From a virus: a stretch of DNA of 51,778 nt. The position numbers and the translations under genes were made by a program. Shown one piece after another: positions 33,285 through 40,625 of the stretch (its first letter is position 1; every line of letters begins with the position of its first letter). The notes beneath the pieces are model-generated. The model made no database searches and was not told the origin of the DNA. It saw only the letters and a program-made list of their open reading frames with translations. The stretch covers positions 1-51,778 of IMG/VR virus record IMGVR_UViG_3300043783_000043, one strand, 5' to 3'.

Positions 33285-34013
33285 TCAATACAAGATCGAG
33301 AACCCAACCTCGTATCTCTGCGCCAAGCCAACCAAGGCGCTCTGCCCGACTGGACCGATGGCAAAGCCCTTGGCCGGGAATACGGTGCCAACCCAGGCGT
33401 CCGCGGCAAAGCCGTTGCTCAACTGCCCGATCATGCCGACTCCGAGCGCTGGCGCGATCGACCATTGTTTGTTGGCGCCCAAGCCGAAATTGGCAGAGAT
33501 ATCATCCTCGTGCATGCCGCCCCAAAGGTAGGTAAGAACGTTCGTCGCGACCTGGCCATTCGGGAGTGGGGGGAATGGCGGAACGGTCGGGAGATTCAAC
33601 GCCGGGAAGTAGCTCAAGAGCTGCGCCAGCGGTACGCCTGCCTTGATGCGTTGCTCGAAGGCGGCAGGACCGGAAAGACTGAGGCCCACCGTATTGCCGC
33701 CGTTGAAGTTGGTAATCCCAAACGTGCCCTCGATTGCGTAGAACGCAGGGCCGCCGGCATTGAATGCCCACCCGACCGTGCCGGCAAGCGCGATCTGATT
33801 GGTAGTGAGACTTGCCGGCCCGATCCCTTCGATGCTGCCCTTGACCGGGCCCGCATCTGCGAACGTGGTCAATCCCCAATAGAAGCCTGAGCCGGCCGGA
33901 TAGCCGACAACGGGCGCTGGCGCGGCAAGGGTTTTTAGCTTCACCGGCATGTCGGCAGCATGGGCCGCTCCGAAACACGCCATGGTGGCCAGAGCAATCA
34001 ATGCACGTTTCAT
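33285..34013 (-). CDS. Outer membrane beta-barrel protein of Bradyrhizobium type (host-derived)
   Basis: 242 aa with Sec signal MKRALIALATMACFGAAHAA followed by DMPVKLKTLAAPAP and GSGFYWGLTTFADAG, the start typical of alphaproteobacterial Omp31-like barrels. Alternating strands and a C-terminal aromatic beta-signal (YEVGFSILY) support barrel assembly. ATG 34013 follows AAAGGAAATCACC. It has its own terminator and almost no GTACG words, unlike surrounding phage DNA, so it was probably taken from a bacterial chromosome. It might alter the host surface to block superinfection (inference). Confidence 0.75.
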   Translation of the reverse strand: MKRALIALATMACFGAAHAADMPVKLKTLAAPAPVVGYPAGSGFYWGLTTFADAGPVKGSIEGIGPASLTTNQIALAGTVGWAFNAGGPAFYAIEGTFGITNFNGGNTVGLSLSGPAAFEQRIKAGVPLAQLLSYFPALNLPTVPPFPPLPNGQVATNVLTYLWGGMHEDDISANFGLGANKQWSIAPALGVGMIGQLSNGFAADAWVGTVFPAKGFAIGPVGQSALVGLAQRYEVGFSILY

Positions 34014-34039
34014 GGTGATTTCCTTTCGAGTTTACGAGG

Positions 34040-35371
34040 CTAACCTGCCATCTCAAGTAAGCCGTTGTCAACCGCGCCCATGATCTCCTTGACACGCAAA
34101 TAGCTACCGATCGAACCGCCGAACTTGCGCGCGCCGCTTTGACCATTAAGCGTGATCGTAGATGCTGCGTTGTCACCTGCGCGTACTTTGAAGGTCGTCA
34201 AGGATAGCGTCCCGGAAAGCATCGACCACTCGACTGGAGCCTCAATAGCCGCACCTGATGCCGTACTAAACAGGAGCCATGACGCCAGCGCATTAACGGT
34301 CGAATCCTGAAACAGAGCCATCCCCATCGTGGCCGCGCTGGCATTTCCATCGGAAATATCCAACATACCCGTGATGCGCAGCACATTCGCCGAAGATATG
34401 GGCGTGATCGCCTGTGAGATGAGCTGCGCGCCGCGCGTGTTCGGCGGGATCGTGTCATCGATCGTAAATGCCGTCGCGCCAGTCGCCACTGCCCCTGTGT
34501 AAGCCTCTTGCGTTTGAATTTCCTGTCCTGGGAGCGGCGTAGAACCCGGCTGGTACAGGCTTAACCGCGTCGGTGCTGCGTTCCACGTCCCGGCAGTTGC
34601 GAGCGTACCGCCGGCCTCCCATGTGGCATAAGCGAGTGGAACATATGCAAGACTGGAGCGCGCTGTAGTGCTGTACGCAACACCGCTTGACGAGGCGCCA
34701 GAAACAGCCGACGTTGAGATGATGCCCCAGCCCTGCAATGGGTAAATGCTTGTGCCTGTCAACGCATTGAGGACGAATAGTTCCACTGTCCCGGCATTGT
34801 CGAGCGCACCAATCCAGATGCGACCAGGGGTAGCATTGGAAAAGCCTATCGCTTGGCCCGATGGAATTGTGATGTTGAGTGCTGTTGTGACCGTACGCAT
34901 GACATAGTTGCCAGTCGCGGCGGTCACGTTACGAAATAGGAATACTACCGGATCGCTTGCTGCCGGATCGATACCCGCCAACGTCTTGACTGCAAACGTC
35001 TGTGCATTGCCCACTTGGGACTGAACAAGCGTTCCATTCATCATGGCCGACGCATATGCGTACGGCGTTGCCCATGTGCCATCTCCGCGCCAAAACGTCG
35101 TCGAGCTGGCGTTTGTACCGCTGTTCAAGTTGGCTACAGGTAGATTGCCAGTAATGCCCGCGGTACCGAGATTGACTGCGCTGCAGGTCGGATCGGCCGA
35201 GGCTCCAGCGCCGACGAGCGGCACGCCTGCGGCACACGGTCCGACGCTGCCAAAGCCGATGATGCCGAGCCCGCGCCCGAGCGGCACGGAGTGATTCGGC
35301 GTTTGCCATTGCGCCTGCGCGGCGAATATCGACGCGAACAGGCAAACAATCGAAAGAGCGATGCGATTCAT
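34040..35371 (-). CDS. Tail fibre-like protein with signal peptide, 443 aa
   Basis: ATG 35371 ([20 protein letters not shown]) is preferred over the much longer in-frame extension to 36247, which only runs over other genes. Signal-like N-terminus, then repeats typical of tail fibres ([35 protein letters not shown]), then a beta domain rich in Ala/Thr/Ser. It starts inside the stop of the gene at 35368. It probably binds the host receptor. Confidence 0.72.
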   Translation of the reverse strand: MNRIALSIVCLFASIFAAQAQWQTPNHSVPLGRGLGIIGFGSVGPCAAGVPLVGAGASADPTCSAVNLGTAGITGNLPVANLNSGTNASSTTFWRGDGTWATPYAYASAMMNGTLVQSQVGNAQTFAVKTLAGIDPAASDPVVFLFRNVTAATGNYVMRTVTTALNITIPSGQAIGFSNATPGRIWIGALDNAGTVELFVLNALTGTSIYPLQGWGIISTSAVSGASSSGVAYSTTARSSLAYVPLAYATWEAGGTLATAGTWNAAPTRLSLYQPGSTPLPGQEIQTQEAYTGAVATGATAFTIDDTIPPNTRGAQLISQAITPISSANVLRITGMLDISDGNASAATMGMALFQDSTVNALASWLLFSTASGAAIEAPVEWSMLSGTLSLTTFKVRAGDNAASTITLNGQSGARKFGGSIGSYLRVKEIMGAVDNGLLEMAG

Positions 35372-35985
35372 GGCGCGATAACCCATGCGTTGAGATCGGG
35401 GGAAGGCTGGAGCATAATGCCCGAAAGTTGCACAGCCGTCGAAAGCAACTGGAACGTAGCTTGCTGCATGATGGTTGCACTGTCGGGTACGGACAACGTA
35501 ATGGTGTGATTCGTGACCGCTGTCGAAAAGTCCACAATCTGGAGCTTCTTGCCGGACGCGAATTGACTTGCAAGTGTTGGCAACGTAAGCGCGGTTGCCG
35601 TAGGCGAAGCGCGCTGGACTGCAACAAGCGACGTGCCCGCAACAATCGCCGCAGCGCCGGCTGTGACGCTCTGAAACGCATAGCCGGATATCAACGGTAG
35701 GAAATACGTCTGCCACAGGGCGGGCGTTGCAGGCTGGTATACTGATAGGGTAGCATTCCATAAGAACAGTTGCCCTTCGGCCGACCACGACGGCACCGCG
35801 GGCTGAAACCAAGCTGTCGAAGCCTGATTCGCAATCGGCGCTGACTGCCCAACAAAAAGATTGATGAATCCCGCTCGCGCGAGTGCTTCCACAAACCAAT
35901 CGAGGCCCGGAATACTCCCCAAGCGCTCTACGCCGCCAATATTGCGAAGCAACGCAAGAAAGTCTGTTGTGGCCGAGTAAGACAT
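35368..35985 (-). CDS. Virion/tail protein, 205 aa
   Basis: The N-terminus [20 protein letters not shown] and [20 protein letters not shown] precede a beta-rich Thr/Ser/Ala domain ([34 protein letters not shown]-like). It resembles phage tail-fibre assembly or collar proteins. It lies directly upstream of the fibre gene with a 4-nt overlap, so a joint structure is likely. Family not certain. Confidence 0.6.
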   Translation of the reverse strand: MSYSATTDFLALLRNIGGVERLGSIPGLDWFVEALARAGFINLFVGQSAPIANQASTAWFQPAVPSWSAEGQLFLWNATLSVYQPATPALWQTYFLPLISGYAFQSVTAGAAAIVAGTSLVAVQRASPTATALTLPTLASQFASGKKLQIVDFSTAVTNHTITLSVPDSATIMQQATFQLLSTAVQLSGIMLQPSPDLNAWVIAP

Positions 35986-35994
35986 TGAGAACCC

Positions 35995-36435
35995 CTATAT
36001 TGCGTGCGAATCCTCGGCTGTATACAGCGTGTTCAGCGTGACGCCTACGCTTGCAGGATTCGCGGGCCACGCGCCCGCCGCCTTCGGCCCGTAGATCGAA
36101 ACGGGGTTGAGTCCGTAGTTGCCAAAACCTGCCCACAATAGGAAGTAGTCGCCGTTCACGCCAATGTCGGCTGTAGGCGCAGACGTACCGAACCATTTCA
36201 ACGCCGGTTGATAGGTCAGTGGCACGGCAAAGAGAAAGTGGCCCCACGGGTCTACGTCACCGCCTGCGTCCGTTGACCGCTTGCTGTATATGTTCCACGC
36301 CTGCACATCAATGTATAGGTCACCGACAACGCCCGCCTGAGGCACAGGTGGCCCGTTGCCACGCGCAATCGAGCCAAACTGCTTGGCCTGGAAATAAATG
36401 CCGCCTTGCATTGTACCGTTGTCAAATCCGGAAAT
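35995..36435 (-). CDS. Virion protein with probable AUU start; tandem paralogue of 36447-37088
   Basis: An in-frame ATG exists at 36411, but it lacks a Shine-Dalgarno and truncates the protein relative to its paralogue. ATT at 36435 has GGGGAGG five bases upstream, and reading from it gives [16 protein letters not shown], aligned with MAGIDNGTSQGGIYFQ of the neighbour. Both share [26 protein letters not shown] and a C-terminal LYTAEDSHA. About 146 aa, beta-rich; a structural or decoration role is likely. Confidence 0.7.
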   Translation of the reverse strand: MSGFDNGTMQGGIYFQAKQFGSIARGNGPPVPQAGVVGDLYIDVQAWNIYSKRSTDAGGDVDPWGHFLFAVPLTYQPALKWFGTSAPTADIGVNGDYFLLWAGFGNYGLNPVSIYGPKAAGAWPANPASVGVTLNTLYTAEDSHAI

Positions 36436-36446
36436 TGGAGCCTCCC

Positions 36447-37088
36447 CTAGAGGGCATGCGAATCCTCCGCCGTATACAGCGCATTCAACGTTACCGCAAC
36501 ATTTGCCGGATTGCTCTGGATGCCGATCTGCAAGACCGGCGTTCCGGCCGCAGTGCCCACAGGCGTCGGCTGCACATATTCGTCCACAATGCCGATTACG
36601 ATCAGTTGCGTCGAACTGCTAAGCGCAATTGGCGCACCTTCGTCCGCGAGTCCGATCGGAAGCACAAAGCCCGCACCTGTATTCGATATGGACGTGTTCG
36701 GACCGTTGCCGTTTTCCGCCCACACACCGAAAGCAGTTTTCGGCCCGTACATGGCAGGCTGGAGGCCGTAGTTGCCGAAACCCGCCCATGCCAAACAGTA
36801 GTCGCCCGTGACGCCCACACTGTCGCCAGGTGCCGACGCGCTGAACCATTTGAGCTGATTTCGGTAAGTGACCGGGACGTTGAAAAGGAAATGGCCCCAT
36901 GGGTCTACGTCGCTCCCGGCTTCGGTAGAGCGTTTCGTGTACAGGTTCCAGGCAGCAACATCTAGATAGAGATCGCCGACAAGCCCGGCTTGCGGCACGG
37001 GCGGCCCGTTGCCGCGCAGGATCGAGCCAAATTGCTTGGCTTGGAAGTATATCCCGCCTTGCGATGTGCCGTTGTCGATGCCTGCCAT
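36447..37088 (-). CDS. Virion protein, 213 aa, paralogue of the following gene
   Basis: It starts [20 protein letters not shown] and shares over half its N-terminal 110 residues and its C-terminus ([13 protein letters not shown]) with the gene at 35995; the extra 65 residues in the middle are an insertion (FGVWAENGNGPNTSISNTGA). Tandem duplication followed by loss in one copy is the likely origin. Its stop overlaps the Shine-Dalgarno of the next gene. Confidence 0.68.
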   Translation of the reverse strand: MAGIDNGTSQGGIYFQAKQFGSILRGNGPPVPQAGLVGDLYLDVAAWNLYTKRSTEAGSDVDPWGHFLFNVPVTYRNQLKWFSASAPGDSVGVTGDYCLAWAGFGNYGLQPAMYGPKTAFGVWAENGNGPNTSISNTGAGFVLPIGLADEGAPIALSSSTQLIVIGIVDEYVQPTPVGTAAGTPVLQIGIQSNPANVAVTLNALYTAEDSHAL

Positions 37089-37092
37089 GGCG

Positions 37093-37515
37093 TCACATCT
37101 GCGCTCCCACGTCTTCGGAGCGCGTTACTTGCATCGCCATGTTGACGCCAGTCCCGTCGCCGTTGTTGATGTTCAGAATGCGGAGCCGCACCCATCCGGC
37201 GCGGTGCGCGCGCCTGGACGTGGCGACTACCATATTCTGCCACTGATCGATAGGCCACGCGTTGCCGCCGGCTACTTGTTCAGCTCCCGACGCCCGCATT
37301 TCCATGAGCACGGACGCCTCCGGGGCGATCGGCGACATGGTGACCGCGCTCATTTGTGCAGAGCTAAAAGCGATCGAAGCGCGAGCGATGTTGATCGAGA
37401 TGTTGTCGCCTGTGTTGATAGGCAGCCAACCAGTTGTTTGCCCGATCGTATCAGCGTAGCAGCAATCAAATTGCCTGTTAAGTGCTTTCGTGCCTCCGCC
37501 TTGTCGGTAGAACAT
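37093..37515 (-). CDS. Virion-region protein, 140 aa
   Basis: It begins MFYRQGGGTKALNRQFDCCY and is beta-rich after that (GWLPINTGDNISINIARASI, VRLRILNINNGDGTGVNMAM), suggesting a jelly-roll or carbohydrate-binding-like fold. It sits 4 nt upstream of the tandem paralogues and 1 nt after the Endo VII-like gene. Structural role inferred from context only. Confidence 0.58.
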   Translation of the reverse strand: MFYRQGGGTKALNRQFDCCYADTIGQTTGWLPINTGDNISINIARASIAFSSAQMSAVTMSPIAPEASVLMEMRASGAEQVAGGNAWPIDQWQNMVVATSRRAHRAGWVRLRILNINNGDGTGVNMAMQVTRSEDVGAQM

Positions 37516-37516
37516 G

Positions 37517-37942
37517 CTATGCCTCCAAGTATCGTACAGCGTTCTGTAGCAAGTCTGTACGATCTTTGAAACAACCGAGTCCTATATTGCAGTGGTGGCA
37601 TAGAAGTCCGCGTACGGCGTCGGTCGCATGATCGTGGTCTACGCAAATCTTAATGCCAATAAACGCAATTCCGCAGATAGCGCATTGAGCACCTTGCGAA
37701 ACAAGCAACGCTTGAAAATCTTCTAAACCCATACCGTATTTGTAGGTAAGCCACGTGGCTTGCCTTCGTTCGGCTGACTTATTTCGAAAAGTCTCATCTC
37801 GGCCGTACCGCTCTTTGGCCTTTTCGATCAGGCAAGCTTGGCAATACGTGCTACCATTAACGCGTTCGCGACGATGCTGTGCAAGGTCATGCCCCCGCTT
37901 GCAAAGCGCTTTACGCTTTGGTCCTGTAGGTCCTCGCATCAT
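37517..37942 (-). CDS. Recombination endonuclease VII-like HNH enzyme
   Basis: 141 aa. CKRGHD with TYCQACLIEKAKERYG forms the first zinc element, followed by GAQCAICG, KICVDHDHATDAVRGLLCHH and CNIGLGCFKD: the Endo VII signature with its catalytic D-H-D-H and zinc cysteines. In T4 the enzyme resolves branched DNA before packaging; copies scattered in structural operons are often mobile homing genes. It is coupled to the gene at 37939. A-rich codons suggest recent insertion. Confidence 0.85.
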   Translation of the reverse strand: MMRGPTGPKRKALCKRGHDLAQHRRERVNGSTYCQACLIEKAKERYGRDETFRNKSAERRQATWLTYKYGMGLEDFQALLVSQGAQCAICGIAFIGIKICVDHDHATDAVRGLLCHHCNIGLGCFKDRTDLLQNAVRYLEA

Positions 37943-38253
37943 TTCTGGTTGCTCAGTGTAGCCATTGCCGCTTCGGCGGTCTGAACGCTGCTTTCAGCGT
38001 CAGCAACGATCGCCTCAATTGCAGAAAAGGTGTTGTCGCCATGGACCTCCAATGCGTCAAAACGTCCCATGATGCTGTCCATGCGCGCATGCAGCGCCGC
38101 CGGAACTTTGCCCATGCGTGCCGCTAGGATGTCTGCTTTGTCCTTAAGGGCCATCCGCCTCCCCTCTGCAATCAAAACCCGCATAGATTCGAATCGATCC
38201 GCGGCTATGCTCAACTGCGCCACGATGGGCACTTGTGATTGCTGCCCGAACAC
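37939..38253 (-). CDS. Helical structural-region protein, 104 aa
   Basis: GTG 38253 has GGGGGCGGCA upstream. Almost entirely helical (QLSIAADRFESMRVLIAEGR, ALKDKADILAARMGKV, AIEAIVADAESSVQTAEAAM), with a coiled-coil look. Position in the virion operon suggests a minor structural or assembly factor. No family recognised. Confidence 0.58.
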   Translation of the reverse strand: MFGQQSQVPIVAQLSIAADRFESMRVLIAEGRRMALKDKADILAARMGKVPAALHARMDSIMGRFDALEVHGDNTFSAIEAIVADAESSVQTAEAAMATLSNQK

Positions 38254-38264
38254 TGCCGCCCCCG

Positions 38265-38411
38265 CTACTTGGATTTGCGCGTGACCGGCTTTTCGCCCTC
38301 TTTGCGCGTGCCGTTGAAGATCATGGCCGCGTGTTTCTTCAACAGCGCGCTGGGCATCTTAGGGTGCCCGGCGCGCAATTCCCGCTTAATCGCTTCGTAC
38401 CGGCGCGGCAT
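38265..38411 (-). CDS. Small phage protein containing the CRISPR spacer homology, 48 aa
   Basis: ATG 38411 gives MPRRYEAIKRELRAGHPKMP followed by SALLKKHAAMIFNGTRK and ending RKSK. Basic and helical. Its codons for ALLKKHAAMI are the region matched by the spacer of the adjacent mini-array (26 of 32 positions, mismatches inside the shared LLKKHAAMI codons synonymous). It begins 11 nt after the array's last repeat, so the array lies in its leader. A relative's allele of this gene is the likely spacer source. Confidence 0.75.
   Translation of the reverse strand: MPRRYEAIKRELRAGHPKMPSALLKKHAAMIFNGTRKEGEKPVTRKSK
38317..38351 (+). other. Protospacer-like match with AAG PAM in the phage's own gene
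   Basis: PAM AAG at 38317-38319, then 38320-38351 aligns with the crRNA-sense spacer. Positions 1-8 (ATCATGGC) are identical, mismatches fall at 9, 23, 28, 29, 31 and 32, the other 26 match. AAG is the canonical type I-E PAM and is on the correct side for the inferred array orientation. This is self-homology to a diverged allele. Confidence 0.85.
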
Positions 38412-38422
38412 GTGGTCTACTT

Positions 38423-38512
38423 CGGTTCATCCCCGCGCGTGCGGGGAACGCGACAAGCTGCTGAAGAAACACGCAGCCATGATCGGTTCATCCCCGCGCA
38501 TGCGGGGAACAT
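38423..38512 (-). CRISPR. Phage-encoded type I-E mini-CRISPR array, one spacer
   Basis: Two 29-nt repeats at 38423-38451 and 38484-38512, both beginning CGGTTCATCCCCGCGC and continuing xTGCGGGGAAC, start exactly 61 nt apart and flank a 32-nt spacer (38452-38483). They differ at one internal base and the last two. The 29+32 geometry, the CCCCGC/GCGGGG stem and the handle AUGAACCG (minus strand) fit type I-E. No cas gene is present, so host Cascade and Cas6e would be needed. The array reads in the same direction as the surrounding minus-strand genes and would be transcribed with them. Confidence 0.92.
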
Positions 38513-38518
38513 GCAGCT

Positions 38519-38854
38519 CTACTTCTTGTTGTAGCCCATGGCCTTCGATGGCTTGCCACCCATGCCTTCTGTGGTGCGCTTGCCGTCCAGGCCAGTCCGC
38601 CGGCCGCCGAAGGCCGTATTGCCGTGGTAGGTCACGCCGTCGTTCAGGCCCCCGCCATCGGATAGGTTCGTTTTGGCGAGCCTGCGGTTGCCGGTGCTGA
38701 TATCGGCGGCGCCGCCGGGAAAGCGTTTCAGTGGCCCCGCAGGCACGGCAGGACGGCCGCCAAATTTGGTTGTCGGCGGGCCCATTAGGTTTGGCGTCAT
38801 GTCATTCTCGCCGCTCGGATTGAAGCCCGTTTTGTGACCGCAAAAGCTTGTCAT
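38519..38854 (-). CDS. Gly/Pro-rich structural-region protein, 111 aa
   Basis: ATG 38854 overlaps the stop of the gene upstream. The protein is Gly, Pro and Lys-rich with little predicted structure (PPTTKFGGRPAVPAGPLKRF, GGLNDGVTYHGNTAFGG). Its stop lies 6 nt before the mini-array, which follows it in the same transcript. It could be a virion linker or glue protein; not recognised. Confidence 0.58.
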   Translation of the reverse strand: MTSFCGHKTGFNPSGENDMTPNLMGPPTTKFGGRPAVPAGPLKRFPGGAADISTGNRRLAKTNLSDGGGLNDGVTYHGNTAFGGRRTGLDGKRTTEGMGGKPSKAMGYNKK

Positions 38855-39072
38855 TTGCGCCCCCTCTGTTTGCCGCGATCACACAAGCCGCCCGGCAACT
38901 TGTCCTGTGGCTGCGCAACGCGCATGATCTTGCTATCTGCCGCGGATGCCGGTAACGCGTAGCGCGAAAGCACGGTCGTCCGAATCGGACCATCATACTT
39001 CAATTCTCGAGTCGGCGGCACTCGCGGTTTGCGATTTGCTATCCCGAGCACCTTGTCTCCCATGGACTTCAT
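38851..39072 (-). CDS. Small basic protein, 73 aa
   Basis: It starts MKSMGDKVLGIANRKPRVPP and ends DRGKQRGRK; basic throughout with SRYALPASAADSKIMRVAQP in the middle. It overlaps both neighbours by 4 nt, so it belongs to a tightly coupled run of small virion-region genes. No known domain. Confidence 0.6.
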   Translation of the reverse strand: MKSMGDKVLGIANRKPRVPPTRELKYDGPIRTTVLSRYALPASAADSKIMRVAQPQDKLPGGLCDRGKQRGRK

Positions 39073-39251
39073 TTGCGGGCCTTGCCTGTATGCGGATTGA
39101 TCGGGAAACGCAACTTGTCGTTGAGGCGCGATCGCCGCTCAACATTCTTCGCCATGAGCTTTTCGGGGTAGCGCGCGTACTTGGTTGCTTTGATCGTGCC
39201 ACCGTACTTGCCAGGCTGTCCCACGACTTTCATGGCTTCGCCCCCATCCAT
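39069..39251 (-). CDS. Small basic protein, 60 aa
   Basis: MDGGEAMKVVGQPGKYGGTI with a basic C-terminus ending HTGKARK. It overlaps the gene downstream (ATGA) and the gene upstream by 22 nt. Possibly DNA-associated in the virion. No family recognised. Confidence 0.55.
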   Translation of the reverse strand: MDGGEAMKVVGQPGKYGGTIKATKYARYPEKLMAKNVERRSRLNDKLRFPINPHTGKARK

Positions 39252-39514
39252 TTTGCTACCAGCGCAACAGCCACGCCGCCGCCTACTACCATCAGAAAAT
39301 TCATGGTCCAGCGGCCCAGATTAAAATAGATAGCTGCCTGTGTCAGTATCTTTTCGATCTTCGCAAACCGCTCTGTCGTCTCTCTTTCGATTCTGTACAG
39401 GCGTGCCGCGTTTTCTTCGTGGCGCTGCTGCTGCGTTTCCTCGCGCCGTCGCGCGTCCGTTTCAATCATCTCCAAGCGGCGAATGATTTGATGCATATCC
39501 GCAGGGACGCTCAA
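39230..39514 (-). CDS. Coiled-coil membrane protein, 94 aa
   Basis: TTG 39514 (reads MSVPADMHQIIRRLEMIE) is chosen because GGAG lies eight bases upstream; ATG 39496 is an alternative. A charged coiled coil (RRREETQQQRHEENAARLYR) leads to one transmembrane segment (TMNFLMVVGGGVAVALVAKW) at the C-terminus. The shape fits a virion-associated or lysis-accessory membrane protein (holin-, antiholin- or spanin-like); none can be confirmed. Confidence 0.58.
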   Translation of the reverse strand: MSVPADMHQIIRRLEMIETDARRREETQQQRHEENAARLYRIERETTERFAKIEKILTQAAIYFNLGRWTMNFLMVVGGGVAVALVAKWMGAKP

Positions 39515-39518
39515 TTCG

Positions 39519-39908
39519 CTAGCTCCAATAGCTGACGGACATGGTTGTCCCTTGCACCTTGATTGCCGCAATTGCCGCCGCGCCCTGGACGGGCAGCGAT
39601 GCGCCGGCCGCAAGCGAGATGGCGTAGTTCACGGAACTTGGCGTGGACCCGTCATAGGTGACGTAAAGCGGGCCGCCGATTGCCGTGATAACGGCGTACG
39701 TAGGCGGATTGTTTACTGTCGTGCCGGGTGGCGACGTGGCACCGCTTGGGACGGTCAAACCTGTCGCAACTGCAATGCTGACATTCTCTTGCGAAGGAAG
39801 CTGGATACGTGACGGGTAGTCATCGGAAACCATCCGCGACTCGCCTTGCTTCACAGCCTTGGCCATGAAGCTGTTTGGAAACAAATTTGCAGAATCAACG
39901 CCAGCCAT
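39519..39908 (-). CDS. Beta-rich virion protein, 129 aa
   Basis: It begins MAGVDSANLFPNSFMAKAVK, then SRIQLPSQENVSIAVATGLT and a Pro/Thr/Gly/Ala-rich beta domain, ending MSVSYWS. Likely a small decoration or tail-surface protein. It shares the MAGxD start with the protein at 36447, though the rest does not align. Confidence 0.58.
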   Translation of the reverse strand: MAGVDSANLFPNSFMAKAVKQGESRMVSDDYPSRIQLPSQENVSIAVATGLTVPSGATSPPGTTVNNPPTYAVITAIGGPLYVTYDGSTPSSVNYAISLAAGASLPVQGAAAIAAIKVQGTTMSVSYWS

Positions 39909-39946
39909 GTTTCCAAACCCTTCGATCGAGTCAGTCTAGCGGATGG

Positions 39947-40591
39947 CTACCAAGCGCCGATCGGGAACGTCAAGAACAGGATACCGGCTTGCAACCCTCC
40001 GTACATGCACATACGGGCGGTTGTGTAGAAAGGAACCGCCGAATGCGGCCCGGTTGATCCGCCAACTCCGCGGAGATTAAGCGCCGGTCCGAGCGTCGGG
40101 ACGGTCCCCGGTGGTACACCTGGAACGTTCGCTGCCGTGGAGGCGGGGCACGCAGAGCCCCACACGAGATTCGCGGCCGTGACGGTCGTGGCGACCGATG
40201 TGGTGATGCCCGTAGTCCCATTGAAGGCCGTGATCGTGGTTCCGGCCGGAATGGTGCAGGGCGTGATTACGTTCGACGCGGCGCATGAAATGACCGCACC
40301 TACAAGCGGAGTGTTGGCCGCATTCGGCGTTGTCGCCAATGTCAGCGCTGTGGTTCCGGCCGACGTACCGATGCCGCCGCCGCCCGACGTGTACAGCTCG
40401 CCAGAGCCCTCGGTGACCAGTATTTCGACCGGACCATTGCCGAGATCGATCCATTGCTGATTCTGGTCAAACCGCGGCTGTTTGTCCGAAGTCTGCGCGT
40501 GCGCGCCCGAAAGCATCGCGGTGACGAGCGCGAGAGCCGCAAGTGTGTTGATCGCGAGCCGACGCGCCCAGCTCTTTGCGTAGTCCAGCAT
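39947..40591 (-). CDS. Virion protein with signal peptide, 214 aa
   Basis: ATG 40591 has GGGAGCACTCACA upstream, so the longer extension is rejected. A signal-like N-terminus (RRLAINTLAALALVTAMLSG, then AHAQ) precedes a beta-rich, Thr/Ala/Gly-dominated body (TTALTLATTPNAANTPLVGA) and a C-terminus with AVPFYTTARMCMYGGLQAG. It is another phage protein with a Sec-type N-terminus among structural genes. Confidence 0.62.
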   Translation of the reverse strand: MLDYAKSWARRLAINTLAALALVTAMLSGAHAQTSDKQPRFDQNQQWIDLGNGPVEILVTEGSGELYTSGGGGIGTSAGTTALTLATTPNAANTPLVGAVISCAASNVITPCTIPAGTTITAFNGTTGITTSVATTVTAANLVWGSACPASTAANVPGVPPGTVPTLGPALNLRGVGGSTGPHSAVPFYTTARMCMYGGLQAGILFLTFPIGAW

Positions 40592-40625
40592 TGTGAGTGC
40601 TCCCTGTAGCGTAAACGTCGCCGAA

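Noticed and set aside
34040-36247. A 735-residue frame extending the fibre gene upstream
   Set aside because: The extension overlaps two other coding genes in another frame; the ATG at 35371 with its signal peptide is the real start.
38235-38700. Plus-strand frames reading SSPRVRGT and IPAHAGN
   Set aside because: These are translations of the CRISPR repeats, a well-known annotation artefact, and they run opposite to the real genes.
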